Shown one piece after another: positions 17,863-25,648 of a stretch of 64,000 bases of DNA. The translations under genes were made by a program, and so were the position numbers. Location of the stretch: the NCBI RefSeq assembly GCF_027925385.1, contig NZ_AP027142.1, positions 2,710,001 to 2,774,000 on the forward strand, read 5' to 3'. A model generated the notes under the pieces. That model worked only from the letters and a program-made list of their open reading frames with translations, did no database searches and was not told the DNA's origin. The stretch is from Methylocystis iwaonis. GTDB lineage: Bacteria; Pseudomonadota; Alphaproteobacteria; Rhizobiales; Beijerinckiaceae. Every line of letters begins with the position of its first letter. The first letter of the stretch is position 1.

Positions 17863-18767
17863 GGCAGCAAATCCTTCAAATGATAGTGGAACGGGCCGAG
17901 CTTGCCGCCATAGTTGCCGGCGCCGACGCGCTTGGCGCCCTTCTCCGGGCCCATCTCGATGATCGCTTTCAACCCGGCGCGCATGGCGGCGGAAACCGCC
18001 GCGTCGGTCAGGCCGTCGATGACGATCTCGAGCACGCAGCCGACGTCGGGATCGAGCGCGCTCTTGGTTACGCCGCGCAGGGTCGGGCAATAGGCGTCAT
18101 TGGTGGAGGCGCCCATGCCCTTATATTGCGAACCGACCTTGGAGCCCGAACGAACGATGCCGCCCGGAAAGGGCTGGATCACATCCGGCACGGCGTCGAT
18201 CGCGGCCACGGCGGCTTCCGTCGCGCGCATGGTCGATTCCCAATCCGCTCCCATGACGAGCAGATTGCCGCCGCCGACGGATTTCTTCGTCAGCCCGACC
18301 TTCGACTCGCAGAAGAACTCGCCGTCCATCACCGGGATGCGCCAGAAGCGGCGCCCGTCAATGGCCTTGGACATCTGCCATTTGTCGCCGAACTGGCGCA
18401 CGGCGTCGCCGACCTTGATCTCGAACTCGCCCTTGACGGTCGAATAGACCGCCGAGCCGGGGCAGGTCAGCACGCATTGGCCGAGGCGGTTGACGAGCTG
18501 CTTTTCGGCGTCCTTCGAGGACATGGCGAACAGCAGCGCGCGCACGCCGGGGCGCCCGTCCGGCGTCTCGTCGGGCGAAACCTCGCAGTCGACGCCCGCC
18601 TCGCAGCCGCAGCCGATGACCGAGGTCGCAAAGCCCGTCATGGTCTTGGCGGCGATCATGGCCCATTTGGCGTTGGGGCCGGTGATGAGAATGCCCGTCC
18701 CGCTCATCGGGAAGGCTTCGGCGAAACTCTCGTCGATGCGAACGCCGTTGCGAATTATTCCTTGCAT
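17859..18767 (-). CDS. fhcD: Formylmethanofuran--tetrahydromethanopterin formyltransferase
   Basis: The 302-residue enzyme (Ftr/FhcD family) transfers the formyl group from formyl-tetrahydromethanopterin to the methanofuran analogue carried by the Fhc complex, the step before hydrolysis to formate. Family motifs include PMSGTGILITGPNAKWA, GCGCEAGVD, PVMDGEFFCE, GGNLLVMGADWE and the closing GAGNYGGKLGPFHYHL. A strong GGAGG site sits within the end of fhcA and the two genes overlap by 13 bases. The reaction runs in the cytoplasm as part of C1 oxidation downstream of formaldehyde. Confidence 0.95.
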   Translation of the reverse strand: MQGIIRNGVRIDESFAEAFPMSGTGILITGPNAKWAMIAAKTMTGFATSVIGCGCEAGVDCEVSPDETPDGRPGVRALLFAMSSKDAEKQLVNRLGQCVLTCPGSAVYSTVKGEFEIKVGDAVRQFGDKWQMSKAIDGRRFWRIPVMDGEFFCESKVGLTKKSVGGGNLLVMGADWESTMRATEAAVAAIDAVPDVIQPFPGGIVRSGSKVGSQYKGMGASTNDAYCPTLRGVTKSALDPDVGCVLEIVIDGLTDAAVSAAMRAGLKAIIEMGPEKGAKRVGAGNYGGKLGPFHYHLKDLLP

Positions 18768-20389
18768 GCGACCTCCGCAAAGGCGTCCTTGTGCGGCAGA
18801 GCGGCGTCCGGCACGTCGAAAATGCCGCGCGGCAGGCCGTAAAGCTCCTCGTAGTAGCTATCGAGCCGCTTGTTGATGTTGTTGTCGAAGCGCGGGCTGA
18901 TGTGCAGCGTCTTGCCGCGCTTGTAATGCGACACCTCGCCGTCCTTCACCACGAGGTCGCCGTCCTTGAAGACGTAAGCCGCGCGGCGGAACATGCCGGC
19001 CTTGTCGCGGCTCTCCTTATAGACCGCGACGTCGGCGACGGCGCCGGCCGCGAGCGTGCCGCGATCGGTGAAGCCGAACAGCTTCGCGGCGCCCGAGCGG
19101 CTCATCTGCGCGAGCTCATAATAAGTGTATTCGCGCTTGAGCGAGGGCAGCGTCGTGAATTGCAGCGCCTCGGCGGGCAGGCGCGCCATCACCTGCTCGC
19201 GCAGCTCCGCGCTCATCAACAGCGCGAACAGCTCCGGATAAGCGGTGAACGGGCCGCCGTTCGGATGGTCGGTAGTGAAGAAGACCTGCTCGGGGTTCTT
19301 GATGAGCAGGAACAGCTCCAGACCCGCCGCCCATTGGATGGCGTTGTAATAGTTCGAGATCTTGTAGTTGTAGGGCACGATGCCGCCGCCATTGGCGTCG
19401 CCGTCGAAGATCGCGCCCTTCTTCGGGATCGCGCCCGGCATGCTGTTGAACTGTTTCAGCACGTCGGAGGAGATCGTCACCGTCTGCGAGAACATCACCT
19501 GGCCGACGTCGACCGTGACGTTCGGATTGGCGTTGATCTTGTCGGCGAAAGTCGCGGCGGCGGAGGAGAAGGCATTATTGCCCTCCTTGCCATAGGCGTA
19601 GAACTGAATATGGGCGAGATGCAGCGGCAGGCCCTGCGCCGCGTCGATCGTGTCGAGCGCGGTCTGGATATTGCCGGCGATGCCCAGATTGTTCATGTGC
19701 AGATGCAGCGGATGGTGGATGCCCACCGCCTGCGTCGCCTTCTGCAACGACTGGAAAATCTTGCGCGAGGTGAGGCCGTAGAAGGGCACCTCATCGTCCA
19801 GCCCATAGGCCCGCATATTTTCCTTGAAGGCCTCGCAGCCGCCCGGATTGATGCATTTGAGGCCGAGCGATTTCGTGCCGGCGACCGTCGTCGCGACATA
19901 GTCGTTGATCGCGCTCTCGGGCTCGCCCGCGCGGATCTGACGCAGCAGGAAGTCGTCATTGCCGAGAACCGTCAGCGCGCCCTTGTCGAGGATCGGCACG
20001 TCGTTGAGCTCGAAATGCGTCTGCAGCGAGTGATGCGGCGCCATCGCCGGCTCGACGACGGTTGTGAAGCCCATCTGCGCATAGAGCCGGCCGGTCTCAT
20101 AGGTCGACCATTTGGCGGTCGAGAGCGGCGTATTGGCGAGACGCGCGCGAATGCCGCGATGCAGCTCGGGCAGCAGCAGGCGCGCTGTGTTCACATTGCC
20201 GCCGGCAATGTGCGAGTGAATGTCGATCGCGCCGGCCATGACGATATGGCCCGTGCAATCGATCTCCTGATCGGCCTTGCCGCCGGCCGGGGGCGCGACG
20301 ATGCGGCCGTCTTCGAACCAGACGTCGCCGACGCCGTCCTTGCCCGTTGCCGGGTCGACGACATGGCCGCCACGCAAAACTGTCAGCAA
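18755..20389 (-). CDS. fhcA: Formyltransferase/hydrolase complex subunit A (zinc hydrolase)
   Basis: The 544-residue amidohydrolase-family protein is the hydrolytic subunit that releases formate from formyl-methanofuran-type carrier. The metal ligands are recognisable: IDIHSH (His58, His60), a Lys in LGLKCINPGG that would be carboxylated, HLHMNNLG, LHLAHIQF and the Asp of TTDHPNGG. The start appears to be TTG at 20389, supported by GGAGG 8 bases upstream and by the family N-terminus; it overlaps the fhcB stop by seven bases. It sits in the order B-A-D-C, as in Methylobacterium. Confidence 0.95.
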   Translation of the reverse strand: MLTVLRGGHVVDPATGKDGVGDVWFEDGRIVAPPAGGKADQEIDCTGHIVMAGAIDIHSHIAGGNVNTARLLLPELHRGIRARLANTPLSTAKWSTYETGRLYAQMGFTTVVEPAMAPHHSLQTHFELNDVPILDKGALTVLGNDDFLLRQIRAGEPESAINDYVATTVAGTKSLGLKCINPGGCEAFKENMRAYGLDDEVPFYGLTSRKIFQSLQKATQAVGIHHPLHLHMNNLGIAGNIQTALDTIDAAQGLPLHLAHIQFYAYGKEGNNAFSSAAATFADKINANPNVTVDVGQVMFSQTVTISSDVLKQFNSMPGAIPKKGAIFDGDANGGGIVPYNYKISNYYNAIQWAAGLELFLLIKNPEQVFFTTDHPNGGPFTAYPELFALLMSAELREQVMARLPAEALQFTTLPSLKREYTYYELAQMSRSGAAKLFGFTDRGTLAAGAVADVAVYKESRDKAGMFRRAAYVFKDGDLVVKDGEVSHYKRGKTLHISPRFDNNINKRLDSYYEELYGLPRGIFDVPDAALPHKDAFAEVACKE

Positions 20390-21495
20390 GGCGCGACCTC
20401 CGAAACATTCGCCATGATGGCGTCGATGACGTGAGCAACCGTCGGCGCGTCGGACGGCGCCGTGGCCGTGCGCAGCGTCAGGCCGCCGGTCTCCTGGGCC
20501 ATGAGCACGGCGTCATGGGTGACGCCGGGCTGGCCGACTTCGATGTAAAGCCCGCGCGCCGGCGCAGCGCCGGCGGGGGCCAGGGTGACGAGCGGAACAT
20601 CGCCCCGCGACCAGGACGGCGCCTCGCCGTCGAAAGCTGAAATCCACAGCGCCGCGTCGGCCTCGCCGCTATCGACGAGACGGGACGCCTCGAAGCGCCA
20701 GGGATCGTGCTCGGGATAGCCGCGGCCGAAGCCCGTGCGCGGCGGGAAGCCCGTCATCCAGCCCGCCGCTTGCGTCACGCCGGACGCGCCGGCGCGGGCG
20801 CCGATATGCACGCCGGTGAAGCGCGTCGTGACGTTGAGGTCGGTGACGAGCGCCTGCATCATCTCGATCGTCAGGGCGTCGAGGCCGGCGGAGGCGGCCC
20901 AGACGAAGCAGCCGAACTTGGCGTTCTTCATGGTCTGCGCAAGGGCGTCGATCCGCTCGAGCTTGGCGGCGTCGATCCGATCGGCATTGACCGGGCGGCC
21001 GCCGACGCGGGCGCGCCAGACGCCGAGGGCGCCGGAGATTTCCTGCAAATTAGCCGGAATGACCGTCGCGCCGCCGATTGCGTTAACCTCGCTCGCGTCC
21101 GGCCCGAGCCAGATGACCTTGCGCGGCGTCCCGGCGTGCGAGCCGTGGCGCGGCGCCTGATCGAGCGCGAGACGCTCCAGCATGCCGGGCCATTGTTTCG
21201 TGAGGCCGGGTCCGACGAGCACGACGACATCGGCGCGCACCCGCGCCTCATTGGCCGTGGTGGTGAACATGCCAAAAGACCGCTTCACATCGAGATCGGC
21301 CAGCAGATCGCCTGAGGCCAGATGATCGAAGGCGCCGCGCAGCCGCTCGGCGAGAAGGATTGCCGCGCGGGCGCCGGGCACGTCCGCCCCGAGGCCTGCG
21401 ACGAGGGGAAAATTCGCGCGGCTCAATATGCGCGCCGCCTCTTTATAGGCGTCTTCGAGCGCAATCGCTTTGCCGTCGAGCGTCGCCTTGCTCAT
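20383..21495 (-). CDS. fhcB: Formyltransferase/hydrolase complex subunit B
   Basis: The 370-residue protein resembles the molybdopterin-binding subunit B of formylmethanofuran dehydrogenase, shortened. In bacterial Fhc complexes this subunit is structural and lacks the active-site Cys/SeCys and redox role; consistently, no iron-sulfur cysteine cluster is seen here. Recognisable stretches are GLGADVPGARAAILLAERL, KRSFGMFTTTANEARVRADVVVLVGPG and GFGRGYPEHDPWRFEA. It is the first gene of the fhcBADC operon; the promoter must lie in the 404-base gap shared with divergent pqqA. Confidence 0.92.
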   Translation of the reverse strand: MSKATLDGKAIALEDAYKEAARILSRANFPLVAGLGADVPGARAAILLAERLRGAFDHLASGDLLADLDVKRSFGMFTTTANEARVRADVVVLVGPGLTKQWPGMLERLALDQAPRHGSHAGTPRKVIWLGPDASEVNAIGGATVIPANLQEISGALGVWRARVGGRPVNADRIDAAKLERIDALAQTMKNAKFGCFVWAASAGLDALTIEMMQALVTDLNVTTRFTGVHIGARAGASGVTQAAGWMTGFPPRTGFGRGYPEHDPWRFEASRLVDSGEADAALWISAFDGEAPSWSRGDVPLVTLAPAGAAPARGLYIEVGQPGVTHDAVLMAQETGGLTLRTATAPSDAPTVAHVIDAIMANVSEVAPC

Positions 21496-21899
21496 CCGAT
21501 TCCCTGCCCCGTTCCGCTGGTCGCGGTTGTTGTCCTTAGCCGCGCGGCCGGCGCCGCGCGGGCCCGAGCGATTCTCTCGCCGCCAGTAGCGTGAGGAAGG
21601 CTCTGAGGCTTTTGAATGATGGCCTTCGGCCGGATTGCATGCGCCCGTTTCGAAAGCGCGCTGTACCTAGCAGCCGTCACGCGCCATGTCGAGACGCTTG
21701 GGCGTCACATCTCTGCAGAACACATAAGGAGCGAGGTCTGCCGCCGCGCCAGCCTTGCCGCAAGCGGGGCCATAAGGTCAATTGCACGGCCCCATCGATC
21801 ATGATAATGCTCTCGCCGAGCTCGAACCTGCCCCAGCCGATCAAACGGCCAACAAGAGCGGGAAGCAGCCGTCAGAGTTCCAATTCGGAGGATATCGAC
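21496..21899. other. Divergent intergenic region between fhcB and pqqA
   Basis: No gene seen in 404 bases. It should carry the promoters of both the fhc operon (minus) and pqqA (plus). A sigma70-like pair for pqqA is listed separately. Short reading frames here are Arg/Pro-rich and lack ribosome sites. Confidence 0.5.
21782..21810 (+). promoter_or_regulatory. Possible sigma70-type promoter for pqqA
   Basis: TTGCAC (21782-21787), 17 bases, then TAATGC, overlapping GATAAT (21803-21808) in a TGATAAT context. It lies about 90 bases upstream of the pqqA ATG. Only a match by eye. Confidence 0.3.
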
Positions 21900-21977
21900 A
21901 TGGCCTGGACCACCCCTGTGATCGTCGAAGTTTGCGTCGGCATGGAAGTCACCAGCTACTCTTCGGCTGAAATCTAA
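21900..21977 (+). CDS. pqqA: PQQ precursor peptide
   Basis: A 25-residue peptide, too short for most gene finders. Its second half, CVGMEVTSYSSAEI, matches the PqqA family, with the invariant Glu16 and Tyr20 (E-x-x-x-Y) that PqqE cross-links and that become the PQQ backbone. An excellent GGAGG site lies 8 bases before the ATG. No pqqB, C, D or E follows, so this is an orphan precursor copy; methylotrophs often carry pqqA apart from, or in more copies than, the other pqq genes. PQQ is the cofactor of methanol dehydrogenases, which fits the lanthanide genes downstream. Confidence 0.93.
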   Translation: MAWTTPVIVEVCVGMEVTSYSSAEI

Positions 21978-21989
21978 GATTTCGCGAGA

Positions 21990-22009
21990 ATCGTCGCTTC
22001 GGCGACGAT
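21990..22009 (+). terminator. UUCG stem-loop behind pqqA
   Basis: Perfect 8-bp stem ATCGTCGC / GCGACGAT closed by a TTCG tetraloop, 12 bases after the pqqA stop. A short A-run (CAAAAAA) but no T-run follows, so on the plus strand it is more likely a stabilising or processing hairpin than a classic terminator. Confidence 0.5.
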
Positions 22010-22122
22010 GCGCTCGACAAAAAAGCGAGCCGGTAGGATATACGCCGCTGTTGACGGCGTTTCTTACTCGGCTCGATTTTTTTGCCCAATTCGTTGAAAC
22101 TGCAAAGTCTCTGAGGGCCGTC

Positions 22123-23151
22123 ATGCGCAAATCGGCGCTATTTATCGCTTCAACGGCAGCCATCCTGTCCACGGCGGCGATCGCCGAAACGCTCGACACG
22201 AAAAAGCTTCTCAACGACGCGCATGCGTCGTTCCAGCCGCTTCCTTCGGTCCCGGTCGCCAAGGATTCGCTGCAGGCTGTCCGCGCCGAGCTTGGTCGAC
22301 GGCTGTTCTTCGAGAATCGCGTCTCGATGGACGGCAATGTGAGCTGCTCTCACTGCCATTTGCCGGATAAGCAGGCGACCGATGGCCTTCCGAAGGCAGT
22401 CGGCGTGTTCGGCAAGGAAAATCCCCGCAACGCGCCGTCTATCTTCAACGCCGCGATGAATTTCAAGCAGCATTGGCGCGGCGACCGCGAATCGCTCGAA
22501 GAGCAGGCGGAAAAATCGCTGCTCGGCCCGGCGAGCTTCGGCAATCCCGACCAAGCGACTGCAATGGGCAAGCTGAAGGCGATCCCCGCCTATTCGGACG
22601 CTTTCGCAAAAGCCTTTCCCGACGACAAGGACCCGATCAACTCCCGCAATTGGGGCATCGCCGTCGCCGCCTTCGAATGGACGTTGCTGACGCCGTCGAG
22701 ATTCGACGCCTTCCTGTCAGGCGACGCCAAGGCGCTGTCGCCGCAGGAACAGGCGGGCCTGCGCAAATTCATCGATACCGGCTGCGCGACATGCCACAAT
22801 GGCGTGGGTCTCGGCGGCAATTCCTTCCAGAAGTTCGGCGTGACCGAAGACTATTGGAAGGAAACGGGCGCGACGAACCCCGACAAGGGCCGCGCGGACG
22901 TCACCAAAAACGACGACGATCTCTACGTCTTCAAGGTCGCGAGCCTGCGCAATGTCGCGAAGACCGCGCCTTATTTCCACGACGGCTCGGTCGACGATCT
23001 GACCAAGGCCGTGAAGATCATGGGCAAGACGCAGCTCGACAAGACGCTTTCGGATAAGGACGCCGCCGACATCGTGGCCTTCCTGGGAAGCCTGACGGGG
23101 CCCGTCCCGGCGAATTATTCGGCGCCGGAGCCTTATCCGGACGCGAAGTAA
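22123..23151 (+). CDS. Di-haem cytochrome c peroxidase family protein
   Basis: A 342-residue exported protein with a signal peptide (1-21, AIA|ETLD) and two c-type haem sites, CSHCH (75-79) and CATCH (221-225). The sequence follows bacterial cytochrome c peroxidase/MauG: ELGRRLFFE, RNAPSIFNAA, FEWTLL and TAPYFHDGSVDDLTKAV. At the distal ligand position of the C-terminal haem it has Met300 (VKIMGKTQL), as in peroxidases, where MauG has Tyr; so H2O2 reduction rather than MauG-type tryptophan modification is more likely. The ATG at 22123 has GAGGG upstream. Its placement behind pqqA suggests it protects or serves periplasmic C1 oxidation, but this is inference. Confidence 0.9.
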   Translation: MRKSALFIASTAAILSTAAIAETLDTKKLLNDAHASFQPLPSVPVAKDSLQAVRAELGRRLFFENRVSMDGNVSCSHCHLPDKQATDGLPKAVGVFGKENPRNAPSIFNAAMNFKQHWRGDRESLEEQAEKSLLGPASFGNPDQATAMGKLKAIPAYSDAFAKAFPDDKDPINSRNWGIAVAAFEWTLLTPSRFDAFLSGDAKALSPQEQAGLRKFIDTGCATCHNGVGLGGNSFQKFGVTEDYWKETGATNPDKGRADVTKNDDDLYVFKVASLRNVAKTAPYFHDGSVDDLTKAVKIMGKTQLDKTLSDKDAADIVAFLGSLTGPVPANYSAPEPYPDAK

Positions 23152-23182
23152 GCACCTTTCAGAGCGCAGGGCGCGAGCCCAT

Positions 23183-23316
23183 CCCTCCCCTTTACGGGGA
23201 GGTGGCCCCGCGTAAGCGGGGTCGGGTGGGGTAAAGCCCCAACGACGGTCCTAGCGGCGCGAGCCCCACCCGGCGGCCTTTGGCCGCCGACCTCCCCGTA
23301 AAGGGGAGGTAGGGGG
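23183..23316. repeat. Palindromic interspersed repeat, family C copy 1
   Basis: About 134 bases with outer arms CTCCCCTTTACGGGGAGG and CCTCCCCGTAAAGGGGAGG and internal small hairpins (CCCCGCGTAAGCGGGG, GGCGGCCTTTGGCCGCC). Nearly identical to 38634-38762. Confidence 0.8.
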
Positions 23317-23386
23317 ATCGCTAAGCGAGATTGCTATTCGCCCGATTGCCCTGCCCCTCTCCCCCTTCCCGCCGGGGAAGCCCAAC

Positions 23387-24007
23387 TCACGCCAGCTTCT
23401 GCTCCAGCGCGATTCGCATCAGCTCCATCGGCGTGCGGGCGCCGAGCTTGCGCTTCATGATCGAGCAGCTATTGGCGACGGTCTTGTAGGAAACCTGAGT
23501 CGCCTCGGCGATTTCGGCCATGCCGAGGCCCGAGCCCAGCATGCGCAATATCTCCAGCTCCCGCGCCGTGAGCGCCGACAGCGGGCTGACCGCGGCGGAG
23601 TTTTTCGCAAAGGCGAGCTGATTGGCGATTTTCGGCATGAGAAACACCCCGCCAGCAGCCACCTCGCGCACGGCCTTCAGCAGCAGAAAGGGATCGTCGT
23701 TCTTCGTGACATAGCCCTTCGCGCCGGCCTCGATCGCCCGCGCGGCGAAGATCGGGTCGTCATTCATGCTGAACACGACGATGCGCGCCTGCGCGTCGAT
23801 CTCCAAAATTCGCCGCGTCAATTCGAGCCCCGAAACGCCGGGCATGGCGATGTCGACAACCGTCACATCGGGCTTGTTGGCGATAAAGGCCGCAAGGCCG
23901 CTCTCCGCATCACGGGCGTCGACGACCTCTATGTCGCCTTCCCCGGCGAGCATCGCTGAGCAGCCCGCGACAATGATCGGATGGTCGTCGACTATAAGAA
24001 CGCGCAT
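23387..24007 (-). CDS. NarL/FixJ-type response regulator
   Basis: A 206-residue regulator with a receiver domain (DD at 7-8, phospho-acceptor Asp52 in VVDIAMPG, Lys in YVTKNDDP) and a LuxR-type helix-turn-helix (about 140-200: LTARELEILRMLGSGLGMAEIAEATQVS). The DNA-recognition part VSYKTVANSCSIMKRKLGA is typical. It is divergent from a histidine kinase gene 109 bases away, which is its likely partner. NarL-type regulators paired with HisKA_3 kinases control methanol oxidation in some methylotrophs (MoxX/MoxY, FlhR/FlhS); by position this pair could control the neighbouring lanthanide/PQQ genes. Confidence 0.92.
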   Translation of the reverse strand: MRVLIVDDHPIIVAGCSAMLAGEGDIEVVDARDAESGLAAFIANKPDVTVVDIAMPGVSGLELTRRILEIDAQARIVVFSMNDDPIFAARAIEAGAKGYVTKNDDPFLLLKAVREVAAGGVFLMPKIANQLAFAKNSAAVSPLSALTARELEILRMLGSGLGMAEIAEATQVSYKTVANSCSIMKRKLGARTPMELMRIALEQKLA

Positions 24008-24116
24008 CTTTCCTCCCTTGAAACTGCGTCAAGATTGACCGTAAGCGGCGCCTTCGTAAAGTCGCCGCTCCCTGCGTTCGTCCCGACGCAGGCGAGAAAG
24101 CGGGAGGAAATCGGCC

Positions 24117-25445
24117 ATGTTACGAAAAATGACGTTGCGCGCGCGGCTCTCGCTTCTGATCGGCGGCGTCATCATCGCGGGCCTCGGCTTTGGCGTAAGC
24201 CTTCTGATCCTCCATGCGGGAACGCGCGTCAGCGCCGAGGCCGAGGGCGCGACCAGACTCGCGCGCGAACTCGTCCAGGCCACCCTGCCCCGACTGTCGA
24301 CGACGCAGAATCCACGCGCCGTCCTCGCGGAACTGATGGAAGACGCGGGCCGCCTTCGCCATGTGCGCGTGATACTGGAAGGCGACGCGCCATCGACCCC
24401 GGCGGCCGAAAAACGCGCGCCCGACTGGTTCAGCGCGCTGGTGTTTCGCGCGCCCGCGCCGACGCGCGTCGCAACGCCGCTTGGAACAATCGAAATTGCG
24501 GCAAGCTCGCAAGACGAAATCGCGGAGATCTGGGAGGAAATTGTCTGGCTCGCGATCGGCGCGGCCGGCGTCGCCGCGATCGCCTTCGCACTCGTCTCCT
24601 ATGCTGTTTCCCGCGCGCTCGCCCCGATCGGCGCACTTTCGGACGCGTTGCAACGGCTCGAACAGGGCGATCATGCGATACGCGTTCCCACCGACGGCTC
24701 CCGCGAATTCGTGATGATCGCCGAGCGCATCGACAGCCTCGCCGCCACTTTGCAGCGACTCGACTCGGAAAACCGGCAGCTTCTGCGCCGCATGATCCAT
24801 GTGCAGGACGAGGAGCGGCGCGCCATCGCGCGCGACTTGCACGACGAGATCGGACCTTTCCTCTTCACCGTGCGCGCCGGCGTCGGCGCCCTGGCGCGCA
24901 AGGCGCAAAGCTCTGGCGCCGACCCGGCGCGACTGGCGGAAGACTGCGCCAAGATCGACGCCCAGATCGCCGCCTTGCAGCAGGTGAACCGGCGCATTTT
25001 AGGGAGATTGCGGCCAGCGGCCCTGGAAGAGATGGGCCTCGCCGACGCCATCGAGGCGCTGGCGCGCGGCTGGCGTGAGACGCGGGCGGAAATCGCCATC
25101 GATCTCTCGCTCGAAGGCGCGCGGGCCAAGCTCGACGAAACGACCGCGATCACAGCCTATCGCGTCGTCCAGGAAGGGCTCACCAACGCCTTCAGACATT
25201 CGGGCGCAAGCCGAATCGCCGTCGCGATCGCGCGCGCCGGCCAGCGGCTACGCGTCGAAGTCCGCGACGACGGGACGGGGCTTCCGGCCGCTTTCACGCC
25301 TGCCGGACTCGGGCTGCGCGGCATGAGCGAGCGGGTGACCGCGCTTGGCGGAACCCTCAGGCTCGACAACGGCTCGAACGGCGGCGCCCGGCTCGTCGCC
25401 GAATTGCCCCTCGACGCAGCGTCCGCCGACAAGACGCGGAGCTGA
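24117..25445 (+). CDS. Membrane sensor histidine kinase, NarX/MoxY-like
   Basis: The 442-residue kinase has an N-terminal membrane segment (about 12-33), a periplasmic domain of roughly 105 residues, a second membrane segment (about 143-162), a HAMP linker (LAPIGALSDAL...), a HisKA_3 dimerisation domain with the acceptor His in ARDLHDEIGPFLF, and an HATPase domain (VVQEGLTNAFRHSGAS, VRDDGTGL, GLGLRGMSERV). The order membrane-periplasmic-membrane-HAMP-HisKA_3 is that of MoxY. GGGAGGAAA precedes the ATG. The signal is not known; a periplasmic cue such as lanthanide status would fit the neighbours, which is inference. Confidence 0.92.
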   Translation: MLRKMTLRARLSLLIGGVIIAGLGFGVSLLILHAGTRVSAEAEGATRLARELVQATLPRLSTTQNPRAVLAELMEDAGRLRHVRVILEGDAPSTPAAEKRAPDWFSALVFRAPAPTRVATPLGTIEIAASSQDEIAEIWEEIVWLAIGAAGVAAIAFALVSYAVSRALAPIGALSDALQRLEQGDHAIRVPTDGSREFVMIAERIDSLAATLQRLDSENRQLLRRMIHVQDEERRAIARDLHDEIGPFLFTVRAGVGALARKAQSSGADPARLAEDCAKIDAQIAALQQVNRRILGRLRPAALEEMGLADAIEALARGWRETRAEIAIDLSLEGARAKLDETTAITAYRVVQEGLTNAFRHSGASRIAVAIARAGQRLRVEVRDDGTGLPAAFTPAGLGLRGMSERVTALGGTLRLDNGSNGGARLVAELPLDAASADKTRS

Positions 25446-25648
25446 GCCGCTCGGCCCGAGAGGCCCGGGATTTTCTCCCGAAAAGAGCAGGACTGCATCC
25501 CTGTAAAACCGTTATTTTTCAAACCTGTAGCGAAGGCGCAACAGGTCGGGAATATTGTCGCTAAACTGTCTTGGCGACGGGACGGCGCGGCAGGCTGAGA
25601 GATATAAACCCGCCCAATAAAGATGCTCGCAAAAATCGGACTGGGGCC

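Noticed and set aside
18791..20434. 547-codon open frame on the plus strand opposite fhcA
   Set aside because: Mirror frame of a highly biased GC-rich gene; the sequence has no domain and would overlap three verified fhc genes.
21900..21977. pqqA as a truncated pseudogene because it ends right after SAEI
   Set aside because: PqqA peptides are only about 22-29 residues; the Glu and Tyr needed for PQQ are present.
22123..23151. MauG-like cofactor-maturation enzyme acting on PqqA
   Set aside because: The distal haem ligand is Met as in peroxidases, and PqqA is processed by PqqE, not by di-haem enzymes.
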